Positions 22,039 to 33,713 of a stretch of 64,000 nt of DNA are shown here, piece by piece (position 1 is the first letter of the stretch; each line of letters starts with the position of its first letter). The translations under genes and the position numbers were made by a program. The DNA comes from Heliocidaris erythrogramma (taxonomy: Eukaryota > Echinodermata > Echinoidea > Camarodonta > Echinometridae): assembly GCA_025617745.1 (NCBI GenBank), contig CM046856.1:30870208-30934207 (forward strand). Reading direction: 5' to 3'. A model generated the notes under the pieces. That model was not told the origin of the DNA, ran no database searches, and saw nothing but the letters and a program-made list of their open reading frames with translations.

Positions 22039-23122
22039 TTAAATTTGATAGTCATCTAAAAGAATTTTCAAATCATTAGTTATTTTTGACAATTTTTGCT
22101 GTGATCCAAATAACATAAAATTGGATTTCATTGGACTGACGACTAATTTATTTAAATTAAACCTGTTTTGAACAAGAGATAAATCAGAATTCAAGCATTC
22201 CTCTATTTCAAATAAATCTTTGCTAGAATAAAACAATACTACGTCATCTGCATAAAGGATAATTTTGAATTTTTTAATCGCACTGGGGAGATCATTAATC
22301 ATGAGGGGAAAAAAGCAAAGGTCCCAAAATGGAGCCCTGTGGAACACCCGTAGTCAACATTCCCCAGCCAGACTCACCCCTGCCCAAAACTGTTTTTTGT
22401 TGACGACCAATAAGATATTGTTGAAACCAAATCAATTCATTTTGTTGAATTCCATATAAAAACAATTTGCGTAATAAAATATGATGGTTCACCGAATCAA
22501 AGGCTTTGCGCAGGTCAAGAAACACTGCGCCAACGTAACACCCATTATCCATGGATTTATAAATAAAATTAGAAAAATAAGTCAAAACGGTATGGGCGCT
22601 GTGCCCCTTTCTAAAACCTGATTGTTCCTGTCCTAAAAAATCATTTTCAGAAAGATAAGTCACCAATTGATTGTGGACGGCCCGTTCCAAGATTTTCATA
22701 AACACCGGAATAACGCTTATAGGCCTATAATTATTACATTCCGTCCTATCTCCACTTTTAAACAGAGGCGTAACTCTTGCTTGCTTAAATTCAATTGGTA
22801 TTTTCCCATTCTTTAGGGAAGAGTTAAAAATAGACGTCAAACTAGAACAAATCATTGGCGCGCCCAATTTTAATAAATTTGAACTGATATCGTGAAACCC
22901 CGTAGATTTATGCAGGTGCAAATTTTTAAGTTCTTTTAAAACAAATTCCTCCAAAACATCTTCAAAAATGAATCGAGTAGGTTTCTGACAACAATAATTT
23001 TCTACACTGCCAGTTACGCGTGGAGTAGATACAAACACATTAGTGCCAATGGAAGTAAAATATTCATTTAAACCATTCGCAATCTCATGTTCAGAAAATA
23101 CAACAATATCATTAATTTTCAA
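22039..23122 (-). pseudogene. LINE reverse transcriptase domain, one frameshift
   Basis: The first 275-residue frame carries LKNLHLHKSTGFHDIS (66-80), ARVTPLFKSGD (115-125), NNYRPISVIPVFMKILE (130-146), QSGFRKGHSAHTVLT (167-181), AVFLDLRKAFDSVNH (199-213, first catalytic Asp) and GVPQGSILGPLLF. A shift in the last block moves to the next frame, which holds MINDLPSA and ILYADDVVLFY with the catalytic YADD pair. All RT core motifs are present in order, so one indel appears to be the main damage. Family role: target-primed reverse transcription of the element RNA. Confidence 0.88.
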
Positions 23123-23177
23123 ACTCTTTATACCCTGCGAACATTATATTATTGGGATTAATTTTTTTTTAAGTATT

Positions 23178-24182
23178 CTATAACTGTTTCGGATTTTTCT
23201 TATTCTCCAACACACTAGTTTGATAATATCTACGTTTCAACACAATTCTTAGGTTATTAACATAATTTCGAACAATACGATAATTTGTCCAATGATTCAC
23301 ACAATTTTCTTTATCAGCTTTCCGCTTTAATTTATCTCTTAAGTGAGTGAGTGCAATGTATTCATCAGTACTCCATTTAGCCCTGATACCCCTGAACCTA
23401 TGCGTAACAAAGGGCGCATGATTTTTACTAATTTGTAAGAAATGTTCCTTCCAATATGACCAAAAGAGGGAGACATCATCATTGTTATGAGATTGACAAT
23501 GTAACTGTAACTGTTCCAAGTCATTCAAGAACTCAACAATATTAAATTTTTTTAAAGATCGGTAGGTTATTGTACGTGGCCCAACCTTAGGTCTGTATAA
23601 TTTACGAACAATATAAATCAAATTATGGTCACTGAGACCCAAAGAAACAACGTCACTCTTTTTTATGTTACGAGCACGATTAGTAAGCACAATATCAATC
23701 AAAGAATTACTCGTCTCTGTTATTCTAGTAGATGAAGTTATAACTTGCTCCATATTATTCTGTCTACAGATAGCATTTATGTGCTTTGCTTCATTTCTAT
23801 TAAACATATTATAATTTAAATCACCGAGTATAATAATTTCATGATTCAAATCGGAAACTTTTGCTATAGTTTCAACAATACTAGCATGATAATCAACGTT
23901 TGATTTAGGTGGCCGGTAAAACGTACCAACAAATATAGATTTAGAATTTGGAAATTTTAACTCTAACCACATAGCTTCCAAATCATTTGTTTCAAATTCT
24001 TCTTTCCGGCAATATATTAAACGATTTGATATCAAGGCACCCACTCCACCCCCTCTACGGTTTCTGTCTTTCCTTTCTAAATAATAACCATTTATCTGTA
24101 ATTCAGAATCAAAAATAGAGTTATCCAAATGAGTTTCAGACAAAGTAACAATATCAATCAGAAGATGGACATGTTGAAACAT
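23178..24182 (-). pseudogene. LINE AP-type endonuclease, N-terminally truncated
   Basis: A 334-residue frame beginning inside the domain: TLSETHLD (13-20, catalytic Glu kept), RRGGGVGALI (42-51), VGTFYRPPKS (85-94), ILGDLNYNMF (118-127, catalytic Asp), TSNSLIDIVLTN (157-168) and LGLSDHNLI (181-189, catalytic His). A ~140-residue linker follows, containing KWSTDEY and ending near LENKKNPKQL. The usual first block (L-N-x-R-S-L) is missing. The frame is open to its end and joins the RT across a stop. Confidence 0.87.
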
Positions 24183-25500
24183 TGTATGTAATGGGGAGAT
24201 GAAGCCAGGAATAACAAAACGTAGGCATGCAAACTAACCAGACAATGAATGCCGGACAAACTAACCAGACAATGAATGTCCATAATTGTGAAAAGGAGAG
24301 GCTAACAATAAAAATTCATGAATGTTATTAGGCATATTAACAGATAAAGGCATGCAGGCAAAACAAACATGTCGCATAGTACAAATGTGGTTGTTAAAGA
24401 TTAAAAGCATGCATGACAGGTATAACATTTTTCAAATCATGCAACAAGTCTCCAAACATTAAATATAGAAGGGCATCGCCCGACAAGTCGAGTGACGCCC
24501 AAACTAACCAGCAACATGTATTCACATTTAAATAATGGACACTCTAAGAAGTTAAGAAGTTATTGTAAAATTCAAGTATGAAAAGGGGAAACCATGCAGG
24601 CAAACCAATTCGAATAAATATGCCATTGTTGTCATTTGTGTCTTGAAAAATTAAGGCGACTAAACAGGATAATATGTTCTAAGTGATTTAGATGTTGAAA
24701 GTATATGAAGGAAAAGAACGTAACAAGCATCAACACTTCCCAATACATGCATCAAATTATCTAAACACTGGATAATAAGAGCATTGCCCGTGCAAACAAA
24801 GCCGGGCGACGTCCATACTATAGCCTGTAACATTTTGTTCACATTTAAAGCAAAAAAGCCAGTGATCAAATCGGTAATAGTCGTAATGTTTGAAATTCGG
24901 GTATAAAAGGAGACCAATTAAACAAAACAAATAACGTGAATTGCTGTTTTTAGTATAACAAATATGGTGAAGGCATGCAACACGAATTGCCACCGAAATT
25001 TTTGTGTTAGAGAACAGGCGGAAAAAATATAATGGGGCACTTCATAAAAATGCATCATATCGCATCAAACACTGAAAATATGAGCGTAGCCCAACGTAAG
25101 TCTAGCGATGCCCATACCAGCCAGTATTTGTCAGGCGTATTCAGGTGCAATTACTCAAAAAATGCAAGAAGACAAAATTGAGAAGTAATTGACCACGCCC
25201 GATGAAGGCAGGGCGATGACAATAACAGCCGTCCCAAAATGTTCATATTAGAAAAATTGCCCCAATTCATGTCTTGGGATTGTAGAAATAATGAAAATTC
25301 AAATAAAGAAACAAGCAAAACAGCAATTACGTAAGAAGTGGAAGTTTTCTCAGAAACATGCATGCACGCACCAATGATTAACCAAGGTAATATAATCAGG
25401 GCCTGACCAAAGACAAGCAAAGTCGGATAAGTCAGGTCCCCCTTTATTTTTTACATTTAACCCATGCATGTTACCCCAATGCATGTTTAGTGTTTACAAC
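24183..25500 (-). repeat. Repeat-rich region 5' of the LINE
   Basis: Recurring phrases at ~240-300 bp spacing include GGCATCGCCCGACAAGTCGA, GCGATGCCCATACCAGCCAG, GAAACCATGCAGGCAAACC and GCATGCAGGCAAAAC; near 24228-24285 AACTAACCAGACAATGAATG is directly repeated. Many phrases are shared with 4.3-5.5 kb, also 5' of a minus-strand LINE endonuclease. Likely a LINE 5' region built of subunits. No coding sequence recognised. Confidence 0.45.
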
Positions 25501-25716
25501 CCTGGAAATTCAGTGAGCTTTTGTAAGAATTTGGAAAAACCAAATATAATCAATTACATTATTAAAAAAATAGAAGGATGGAGGACACGTAGGTAAAAAT
25601 GAGTATGAAAAGTGGGATATTTGGAAGCATTCAATATTTTTACCAAGAGCATTATAGGTTTTCATGCTGAGAATATGAAGGGGTCCACATGAGACAGATA
25701 ATAACAAGATGAATAG

Positions 25717-25829
25717 CAGCGGCGCCGGAACGCCCTGTGCAGACAAAGGTTTAGGGGGCCGAACCATTGTTAATGTACAATAGCTCGCCACCCCAAAGCC
25801 ACGCCCGCCAGAACGCTCCGGCGCCACTG
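25717..25829. mobile_element. Short GC-rich hAT-type MITE, copy 2, with 8-bp target duplication
   Basis: CAGCGGCGCCGGAACGCC and its inverted partner AGAACGCTCCGGCGCCACTG bound a 113-bp element. The flanks are exactly ATGAATAG on both sides (25709-25716 and 25830-25837), the 8-bp duplication expected of hAT transposition. Copy 1 is at 20913-21027. Confidence 0.85.
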
Positions 25830-25837
25830 ATGAATAG

Positions 25838-28000
25838 TCCTTTAATACCTCAGATGTTTATTATTGGCCTGTACATGCTGTTGAGGGATTCTTCAATATC
25901 ATAGAAAATGATGTTAATTCATAACTCATATAGGAGTAAGCATGATGATATATCCAACAAACCTATAATCACTAAAATGAAATGAAACATAAAAACAGTT
26001 TTGTGACAATTTTATTACATCGATATACCTTATATTCATAATTAATTTGATTTGCTTTCCTCGTGACATAGATATGCCATTGATGAAGGTGATTTATGAT
26101 AGTTTTTCAGATAAATTCTAGCAAACTATTGGGAAGCTTGACACGTGAGAGCAAATGACCGATTGTCGATTGTGTATATTAGAAAATGAATTAAATTTCA
26201 ATTCTTCTTTACAAAAGAGCTACCCTTTAATAGGCCAATTGCAATAATCAAAGAATACTTTTAAATCATCGTCAAAGTTATTTTCTCATTGTGAATAACA
26301 GATTTATTTTACAGTTTCGTCATGGAGAAACTACATATTTCAGACAATTTGGAAACTTCCGTGCGTACACTCAATACAATTTGTACAATATACTATGAAT
26401 TACTAAAGTACTTCGGATTGTTAGAAAGTGTTTTTTCTCACTCTCCCCCCTTCTTTTATTTTTTTTAAACATTGGACAAATGAAACATATAAAAAGCAGA
26501 TGTCTGAATCCAATAGAAATTGAAGTTGTAGTTGAAGATTTCTCCCAGATAAACAAATAGACACATAGTTGGTGAATTGCAATTTTCAATTACTGCTTGG
26601 TGTTTATTATGATTTTTTTTCTTCAAAATCGATTAGATTAGAACGTGAAACTTGCCTCTTGAAATCTTAACCTGACTATGTAGCCCAGGCGGAGTTCTGC
26701 CATCCACCGGCGGGAAAAGAGCGAGTTTGGAGGATTACCTTTCATCCGACAAGCCTGATCCTCGTTGAGACTTTCTCCTGCCGCCGGAGTCTATAGGCTT
26801 CTGCCGTCCACAAGCTGGTTAAGTTATTTGACTTTATTTGACCTTTTTTAATTAAAAAGAAACATTTTGGGATGCTCTAAAATGGAAGTTTTATAGACAG
26901 ATTTTTGAAAAAAGTCCCTGGAGTGGGAGGGGGATACACCTTCCCCCGCTCGCTCTCTTCGCTCAGTGGCGAATAAGGGGCAGAGGGCACGTGCCCTGGG
27001 CGGCACTTGGAGGGGGCGTAAAAACGCAAAGAAAAAAGGGGGAAATGAAGAATCTGCAGGGTATATGCACTAGAAATCTAGATTTTTAAGGTTTGAAATG
27101 CGAAAATTTTCCAAAGCTTGGTCGCTTGCTCCCTCGCATAATTATTTTCTTTCATCTTGTAATTTCGCGGCCCTGGGCCTATATAGTTCTTAAATAGCTT
27201 AAAGCCCTTAACTATTGTTATGAATAAAAATATCATATTTATCCGTTCCCTGTTCTACCACGTACTGTAGTTGAAAACACAAAACAAACATGAAACAAAG
27301 AAAAAATAAGGACACGGGAGGAGTATTCTAAAATCGTCCTTAGATGAGCCATGCGGGTATGCATGCATATAACATCTGAGGCGGGGGATGGGGGCTGAAG
27401 CCCTCTTCCCCAAGAATATAAAAAATTTTCCTGCATTCGGGCACCGCCATCTCATTTCCGGGCAGTGAAATGGTCTCTTTGTAATTTTTATATCTCAGAT
27501 GATCTAAATTAGCACATTTCGATGACGAAATTAGATTTTCACGATTCTAAAGCGTCAATATTTTTCTCGCAAGCTTCGCTCGCTCACAAAAACGAAAAGC
27601 TAGAAAGCTAATACACAATGTGTTCGGGCATTGAGACGTGAGCCCCATACGTCTTTATATGTATGTGTATTACTCAGTGGCCCGCGACGTAATTTTAAAA
27701 ATATTCAAATAATTTTTCAAATAAATTTGAAAAAATAAAGATGTAATTGCTTTGTTCGCTATATCATGTAAGTTTCATATGACTCCTGCTAAATATTGCG
27801 CCCCAATATAGGATAAAGTGTATAAAGCAGCATTTGCAAAGGTTCAAATTTTGAAAGAAATCTCAACTGTAAGTAGCCTTGCTGCATTTCTCGACTCTTT
27901 CTCAAGCCTATCGAATTATCGAAACACTATACCCCATGTTTTGTACTTGTCCACTCAAAATGCGTGCAAACATACCCTAACCTAACATCCCTTCTAACAG
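25838..28000. other. Non-coding, with short repeat ends
   Basis: Mostly AT-rich. A TTAACCTG...CTGGTTAA-bounded GC-rich block lies at about 26667-26822 and may be a small TTAA element. CAGTGGCGAATAAGGGGC near 26965 is a hAT-like dispersed repeat end, next to a GCTCGCTCTCTTCGCTC phrase that also appears at 11.6, 27.58 and 36.9 kb. No coding sequence is supported before the exon candidate at 28001. Confidence 0.45.
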
Positions 28001-28144
28001 GCGGACAATTGAAGAGGGGACATCTTTTGTTTGGCGGACAACAGGTGCCCCCACTTCCATTGACCTTGCCCGACGTTCGGCCGCCTCTGCCTTCTGAATT
28101 GAATGCCGTTACACCACCCATCCCGTTTGCTAAAGTAGTAGAAG
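28001..28144 (+). CDS. Candidate internal exon of an unidentified host gene
   Basis: A 144-nt block, richer in GC than its surroundings, preceded by a good acceptor (CTAAC-rich tract, then CTTCTAACAG) and followed by a donor (GAAG then GTAAAA). In the open frame it encodes GGQLKRGHLLFGGQQ, VPPLPLTLPDVRPPLP and SELNAVTPPIPFAKVVE, a proline-rich low-charge segment without stops. Both boundaries are phase 1, so the exon is symmetric. The protein is not recognised. No neighbouring exon was identified, and a TIR element begins 47 bp downstream. It could also be a chance open block or a captured exon. Confidence 0.4.
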
Positions 28145-28190
28145 GTAAAAGTAAACTAAAAGTCATGTATAGAGAGAAATGGGGAGCGTT

Positions 28191-28310
28191 TCATCAAACG
28201 TTTTGTCAGTGATTTTTACTGACAAATTTGCAAATCAGATGCAAGGATTTCAGTAGCTTATAACAGTTGTCGGTAAAAATCACTGACAAAACGCTTGATG
28301 AAACGCTCCC
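28191..28310. mobile_element. Palindromic MITE, GGGGAGCGTTTCATCAA family, copy 1
   Basis: GGGGAGCGTTTCATCAAACG at the left is inverted at the right end, and GTCAGTGATTTTTACTGACA meets GTCGGTAAAAATCACTGAC, so most of the 120 bp folds back on itself. A second copy is at 59768-59905. No coding sequence. Confidence 0.75.
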
Positions 28311-28899
28311 ATGGTCATCATTGGACGTTTGGAACTCACAAGACAGGACATGTGTAATTGAGAAAACCGAAAGGACCAGGCACTTGCATGGGAGCGTTGT
28401 TTTGTTTTGTTTGTTTTTTTAAATTGGGGATGCGGTTCAGTTTTCCCCTCGATCCAAGCAAGCAACAACAACGAGAAAAAAGGAGGGTTGGTCCTCACAT
28501 TTTTCAATTCAAATTCGCTTAAATTTGAAACACCTCAGTACCCCTGGCTCCCAGGGCCTTTAAAATGTACATAAACTCTATCGAGTCAAAATAATCAAGT
28601 TGAACTTTATAATTCAGTGGACTCTAAACGGACAGGCTTAACTGATTTGCGAAAAAATATTAGCATCGTCAGATCAGGGAGGTCTACACTTCCTTGGTCA
28701 GATGGCAGAAGGCTGCCAATCATTTCATGTCATTTCATGTCATTTCATTTCATTCCACATACACACCAAGGAGGTGCCTGGTACCTCCTTGCACACATTT
28801 TGTTTTAAGAGCTTTAAAGTTTATTGTAAGATTTGACTGTCTTTGTTGGCTACATGCATGGCACTCTTTATGTAAAATTTGTCTAAAGATATTATAGGG
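28311..28899. other. Non-coding, with a TCATTTCATG short tandem run near 28720-28757
   Basis: No gene recognised; the ORFs are short and of low complexity. Another GGGAGCGTT phrase near 28390 may be a fragment of the preceding MITE family. Confidence 0.4.
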
Positions 28900-29103
28900 C
28901 AGTGGCGGATTTAGGGGGGACTTCCGGCCCGTGTCCCCTTTTTTGAAAGAAAAGAAAGTGTACATTTTTTAAAAGTGTGCACCCCCTTCAGAATTGTCAT
29001 TTTTTATCAGAGAATTGTTGTGTAGGAAAACTAGATCTATTTATTAGGGGCCATGTGGTGTATGGCTATCCCTGACGACTCTCCCCCGTAGATCCGCCAC
29101 TTG
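28900..29103. mobile_element. Probable hAT-like MITE, CAGTGGCGGATTTAG family
   Basis: CAGTGGCGGATTTAGGGGGG at the left faces CCCGTAGATCCGCCACTTG at the right, giving imperfect terminal inverted repeats. Similar single ends occur near 12259, 13096, 26965, 47478, 60761 and 63673. No clear target duplication was seen. Confidence 0.5.
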
Positions 29104-31638
29104 CGGGGGGAGGGGGGGGGGGGGTTAGGGGGTTGAACCCCCCCCCCCTCTTGGGCTGAGACCCTGGGCAGAGACCAAACACATGATAACTTTGGATATA
29201 ACTGTGTATTAAACTGTTACTTGATTTAAAAGACGTTAACATGGACTGCTTTTTATGGTCTCCACTGCGTTAGTATAGATGCCAGGAAAACATCACTTTA
29301 CGGGGGTTCAAAATATCAACAAAAAAAATCTGCTCGCCGTTAACTTGTGTTAACGCCATCTACGAAAGACAGGATGAGAAATAAACAAAACTTGATTTTG
29401 TGCTGGCAAGGTTTCCAGGAGGAAGCAGTTAATTCCATCTCGCCCAGGGGCAGATTGGGGGGGGGGGGTCACTGGTTTTCGGCCCCTTTTTCCTGTTTGT
29501 CATAAGATAGGTTCTTGTGGATTGAACCCCCTATTTTTTCAGAGATATTCGAGGAATTGTGCCCCCCCCCATGTTTAAAAGACAAAATCCTGGAGCATCC
29601 CCGATGCCCTTTTCCTGGCTCTCCACATTGGTTTGTCCCGATAACTGCAAAAAATTATCCGAAAGAAGAGTTTGTCTAACCATTGCAAAATGAAAAAAAA
29701 ATATACATAATTAAATTGAGAGATATCTTATAAAGGACTAAACAAAAGCAAAATATGATTTTTTTTAAATTGACATCAAAACTGACAACGTATTTGTGAA
29801 ATTCAGTAGATGCAATACAATACAATACAAGATATGACAGCTTTGTTAATTTGTTACCGTTTCATCCTTCTTCAAATTTATTGCAAAGTGTATAATTATT
29901 AGTAGGCCTACATAACACTGTGGTTATGACAAGGAGATACTACAGAGCACTTTGATAAACTCCTCGTATAGGCATACATGATGGGGGGGGGGGGGGACTA
30001 AGCCTGCAGCTCCGCCCCCCCCCCCCCTTCCCTCGAGAATTAATAGATGCACTCGCCACTCATAATTATTTGAGCAGTGAGGCGGTCTATTCGTTGTTCT
30101 TCAATTTTGTTTAATTTATTTTGATGACAAAATTATATTTTTACTATGATAAAGGGCGAAACTTAGAAACTAGATAGGTGACATGCGGGCAATCGAGGTC
30201 AGCCTCCCTCACCGGTGAGATTATGCCAGTACACCAACTCCTTTATACATCAAATGTTAATAGGGACAGTAAGAAAAACAAATGATGTGTTTCACACACT
30301 TGAAACTTCCAATATATTTCTCTTTACTCATCTAGGACAGTTTTGAGCACTAATCAATCACTTCAATTTTTACTTAAAAATGTTTAAGTGGATTGTAATC
30401 TTTTAAAGCTGTAGCTCCACGATGCATGTCAAAATAACATTTATTTTCATTCAATAACCCCACTGTGGTACAAATACATCATGGAAAATATTGGGGAGTG
30501 GATCATTGATGGATTAAAGGGGCAACCAAACATAATCCACAAAGGGTAGAAAAATACAGTTTTTATTTTGAAGCATCTAAAACTATAATAATAATAATGG
30601 CTACACTTTGCGCTGACCATGACAGCTCAATTAACACTGACGTACATTCGCATGATCTAGCAAGTTTAAAAGAAAAATGACTGATGAGCCTTCTGTAACA
30701 AAGTTGAGAATAAACCATGGAGTTACATGATTAAACGCGGCCAAGTCCCACATATAGTAAATGTACCTTATGACATCGTGATTGGTCAACATGATCAACA
30801 GTCCATCAGCTGATTTCTTGAGTTGCGTTTAATGGCAACATAACAGGCCCTTGATTAGTTCTTCGCTATTGTCTTAAACGTTTTGAGTAGAAAATATACA
30901 CTGTGTTACCACGGTGACGCGCACATTTATTTTAAATAAAGAAACCAAACGCACATTGGATTTTTAAAAGTTGCACATAACAATATTGCAAGCGTCTACG
31001 TATACGTTTGAAGCGTTCAGTGGATTTTCTACCAAAATTATGTAATCCTACTAATAAAAGAAGACCACGATAGGGAATTTTTCAAATAATTTGTATTCCA
31101 TCGTAGGCTCGATTCTACCTTTGCTGCTTTGACCGTCTTATAACATGTATAATACAAGCACGACACACCAATAAATTGCAGCTTTTACCCCGAATCTCTT
31201 ATCTTCACGATTCCGCTTCTGCTTGTCATTCTGCAGGTGAGAAACTTCATATTGACTGTAAGATATTAACTGTAAGATAAAACGATATATACAATGTATT
31301 GCATTGGGTCTAAAAAGATCTCAGCCAATGTCAGGGGTGGACTACGAAGCAGTTTTGAATGTAGGTCGTAAAGGTTTGTTGTTGTTTTTTTCTGTTCCTC
31401 TCCTCTTTTTTTTTTTTTAGTGAAAAAGGAAATGTAAATGTAATTCTTGGTCTTAGGCGTAGTTCAAATTTCTCGGGGGGGGGGGGGGGGGGGCGATGAC
31501 CTCTCTTACCCGAATATTAACTCTCTGGTTACGAAATTCTGCTTTTGGAGCATTGTCCTTTTAGACCACTACTTAAAGCCCTTTGTGAAATGTGTCAAAT
31601 GTCAATTATGTCAATTATATAAAATATAAACATATTAC
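29104..31638. other. Non-coding, many G/C homopolymers
   Basis: G or C runs of nine or more lie near 29107, 29140, 29459, 29983, 30016 and 31476, several next to AGGGGCAGATTGGGG-type repeat ends. ATTCAGTAGATGCAATACAATACAATACAAG near 29800 holds a short AATAC run. No coding sequence recognised. Confidence 0.4.
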
Positions 31639-32457
31639 TACACTGTTAAACAATATGTGGGTATTTTTACAGGAAATTTCCTGGCAGTTGAAACGCCAGG
31701 ATTGCACGTTATTTTACAGCCTCATGTAAAACTACAGTCTGTAAAAAATATTTCCGTTTTTTAACAGGAAAGAGACTGTAAATTTAAAATAATTTGTAGT
31801 CAGTCTCAAGGAAAGCCAGTCTCAAGGAAAGCCAGAAAGTATGTAGTTTTACAGTTATTAGTGTATAGCCATAGCCATACTTTATGTTATTCTATTCTCT
31901 ACCTTAACCAATCCTATTCTAAACATATATCTAGTTAATTCAATTTAATGCGTGTGTGTGTAATTGGGTTTTTACAGACGTGTATCAATCAGATATGATT
32001 ATTTACGTCTGGGACCGACCTTTAACGTCACCATCCGAAAGACGTGACTCAGTCTCGAACCTGGGTCCGCTGAATCAGTTTATAACTTCCACTGGTAGCT
32101 GGATTACAGGCGCACGCCACAACGCCCAGTTAAAATGCAATCTTTTATATGCACCTTATACTTCTTTTTATTCCTTTTGTGACAGTTACTAAATCGGGCA
32201 ACCCCAAACCATACGCTTACTAAAAATTCATGAATATTCATATAAGTGTTTTCCCACATGTTTGGTAATTTAACAGGGTAACTGTTTTTTTAACGGTGTT
32301 TTTTATCGGGCGATTGAAAATAAATGCTGATTTCCGGTAAACCAACAAACTTGCTGTTGTTTTACAGGAAAAAGCCTGTAAAATTGAAATGACGGCAATA
32401 ACTTGTAATTTCAAGGGCCAGGAAACCTGTAGTTTTACAGTTATTTTTTACAGTGTA
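31639..32457. mobile_element. TACACTGTNAAA-TIR elements, probably one interrupted copy
   Basis: TACACTGTTAAA at 31639 and TTTTTTACAGTGTA ending at 32457 are inverted. A similar end (ACAGTTATTAGTGTA) lies at 31865, so 31639-31865 may be one small element and 32270-32457 part of another. Shared phrases are TACAGGAAA..CCTG, GTAGTTTTACAGTTATT and CAAGG-containing blocks. Between them sits the SINE-like sequence at 31956-32135. Confidence 0.5.
31956..32135 (-). mobile_element. 7SL/Alu-like SINE
   Basis: Read on the minus strand: a head with ACTGGGCGTTGTGGCGTGC then GCCTGTAATCCAGCTACC, matching the 5' domain of SRP (7SL) RNA and of Alu (G-G-C-G-C-G-x-T-G-G-C-x-C...GCCTGTAATCCCAGCTAC); 42 nt later comes GGTTCGAGACT (32051-32061), a Pol III B box in the place Alu has one; then GTCTTTCGGATGGTGACGTT and GGTCGGTCCCAGACG, a body, and a CA-rich tail near 31950. 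This looks like a Pol III SINE with a 7SL-type head. The borders are approximate. Contamination or chance likeness should be excluded. Confidence 0.55.
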
Positions 32458-33662
32458 AGAGACCACCCACTGAAAAAAAAGGTTACTTTTACCCCAAACA
32501 TTGGTTTCGAAATTCTAAGCCCCCAACCTCAATACTTCCACCACGTACGCTAATGCTCTTTGAACCATTTCCCTATGCTAAACTAATATTCTTGGACAAA
32601 ATTTGAGAATTTGTAATATGAATATAAACAAAAGAATTAATGAGTAATGTTGTGTACCTATGAAATCACAAACTAATGACTGACTTGCCAATCTGTCTAG
32701 TTTTTCATGCAACATAATTTTCTTATTAGTTGTCCGATTTTCCTCTAACTTTTTTTGATCTGTAGGTCTGATTTTTCTGCTTCCATTAAAACCAAGTTAT
32801 TTTTGGACTGGACTTCCCCTTTAAGATATATTCGTTTCCTCCTGGCATCAGCTCGTACACTTTAAAATTCTCTATCCCCACGATCATTTTCTTCTTTTTA
32901 TGCTTTAAAGAAAGCTCTGAATACATACATGCTAATTACTATTCAGTTTCAGTTTCAGTTTTATTTTCATTTCCAACAGAACAGAACAGAACATTTGATT
33001 TTGACAAAAAATCAATTATACAATTCAATATTCATTAATATAATACGTTAGACATGCTATTCAACCCTAAAGGTTAATTCAATTAATTATTACGATTGAA
33101 GCCACGTGGAACGCTTATAGGCCCACTCAAATTTACGCCTACTAAAATAATCAAATACTGTAATCATGGTATATCTGATTTGTCCATATATGGAATATTC
33201 ATATTTTTTACCTTTATAAAACACATCATCATGAACAAAGAAGAATAATTAAGGAAGAAATGGTCAAGAGACAAAATAGAACGAGTGAGATCAAACTGCC
33301 ATTGTAATTCTTTTTTTTTAAGAGAAAATGTTTATTTTGTCACTGTCTCTTTCCTTATTATTTCAATAAAGTTTATTATTACCAACATGTATACAGGGCA
33401 TTTTTAGCTGCAAAATAAAAAGCCGTATTTTAAACGCTACTCCGAATCCATCACCGGAGCGGGCAATATTTGCCATATTGCCCTCTTCCGGGTTTTCCCC
33501 ATAGACCAATGTACTAAAAAAAAGAGGGCAACATTTTTGCCATATTCCGAGGATTCCGAGGCACATGCCTCTGAAGTCAAAGGACACATGGGCCTGGGAG
33601 CACCCCAGTCAGAGATTTTTGGACTTAAAAAGAGACACAGCACCCCCAGTAACAAAATCGTT
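32458..33662. other. Non-coding, with element remnants
   Basis: At about 32590-32823 there is a one-sided repeat ending GGACTGGACTTCCCCTTTAA, in the style of the TTAA families but without a matching left end. At 32941-33060 a TTTCAG repeat followed by TTTTATTTTCATTTCC and ACAGAACAGAACAGAAC looks like a minus-strand LINE 3' tail. At 33460-33545 the GGCAATATTTGCCATATTGC phrase resembles one near 40830. No gene seen. Confidence 0.4.
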
Positions 33663-33713
33663 CCCAGGCCCCTGAAAGGACATCATGCTTTGCACGACCA
33701 TAACTATTGTAAT

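Larger units (their letters stand above)
21238..24182 (-). mobile_element. CR1/L2/Daphne-group LINE, nearly full ORF2, frameshifted
   Basis: On the minus strand the order is AP endonuclease (24182-23178), reverse transcriptase (23122-22039), C-terminal region (22037-21401), a 3' untranslated region containing GGGCCCCAGTGAAAAACAG, and an AAAT/AATAAAT microsatellite tail ending near 21238. A microsatellite tail rather than poly(A) fits the CR1/L2 group. The endonuclease lacks its first ~60 residues. Separate frames for each section show a recent but inactive copy. Confidence 0.88.

Noticed and set aside
28280..28507. 75-codon minus-strand ORF next to the exon candidate
   Set aside because: It overlaps the palindromic MITE and shows no domain.
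31956..32135. Human Alu contamination
   Set aside because: Only about 40 bp is close to Alu; the rest, including the B-box neighbourhood and the downstream body, differs, and the piece lies between host-style TIR elements. Not fully excluded.
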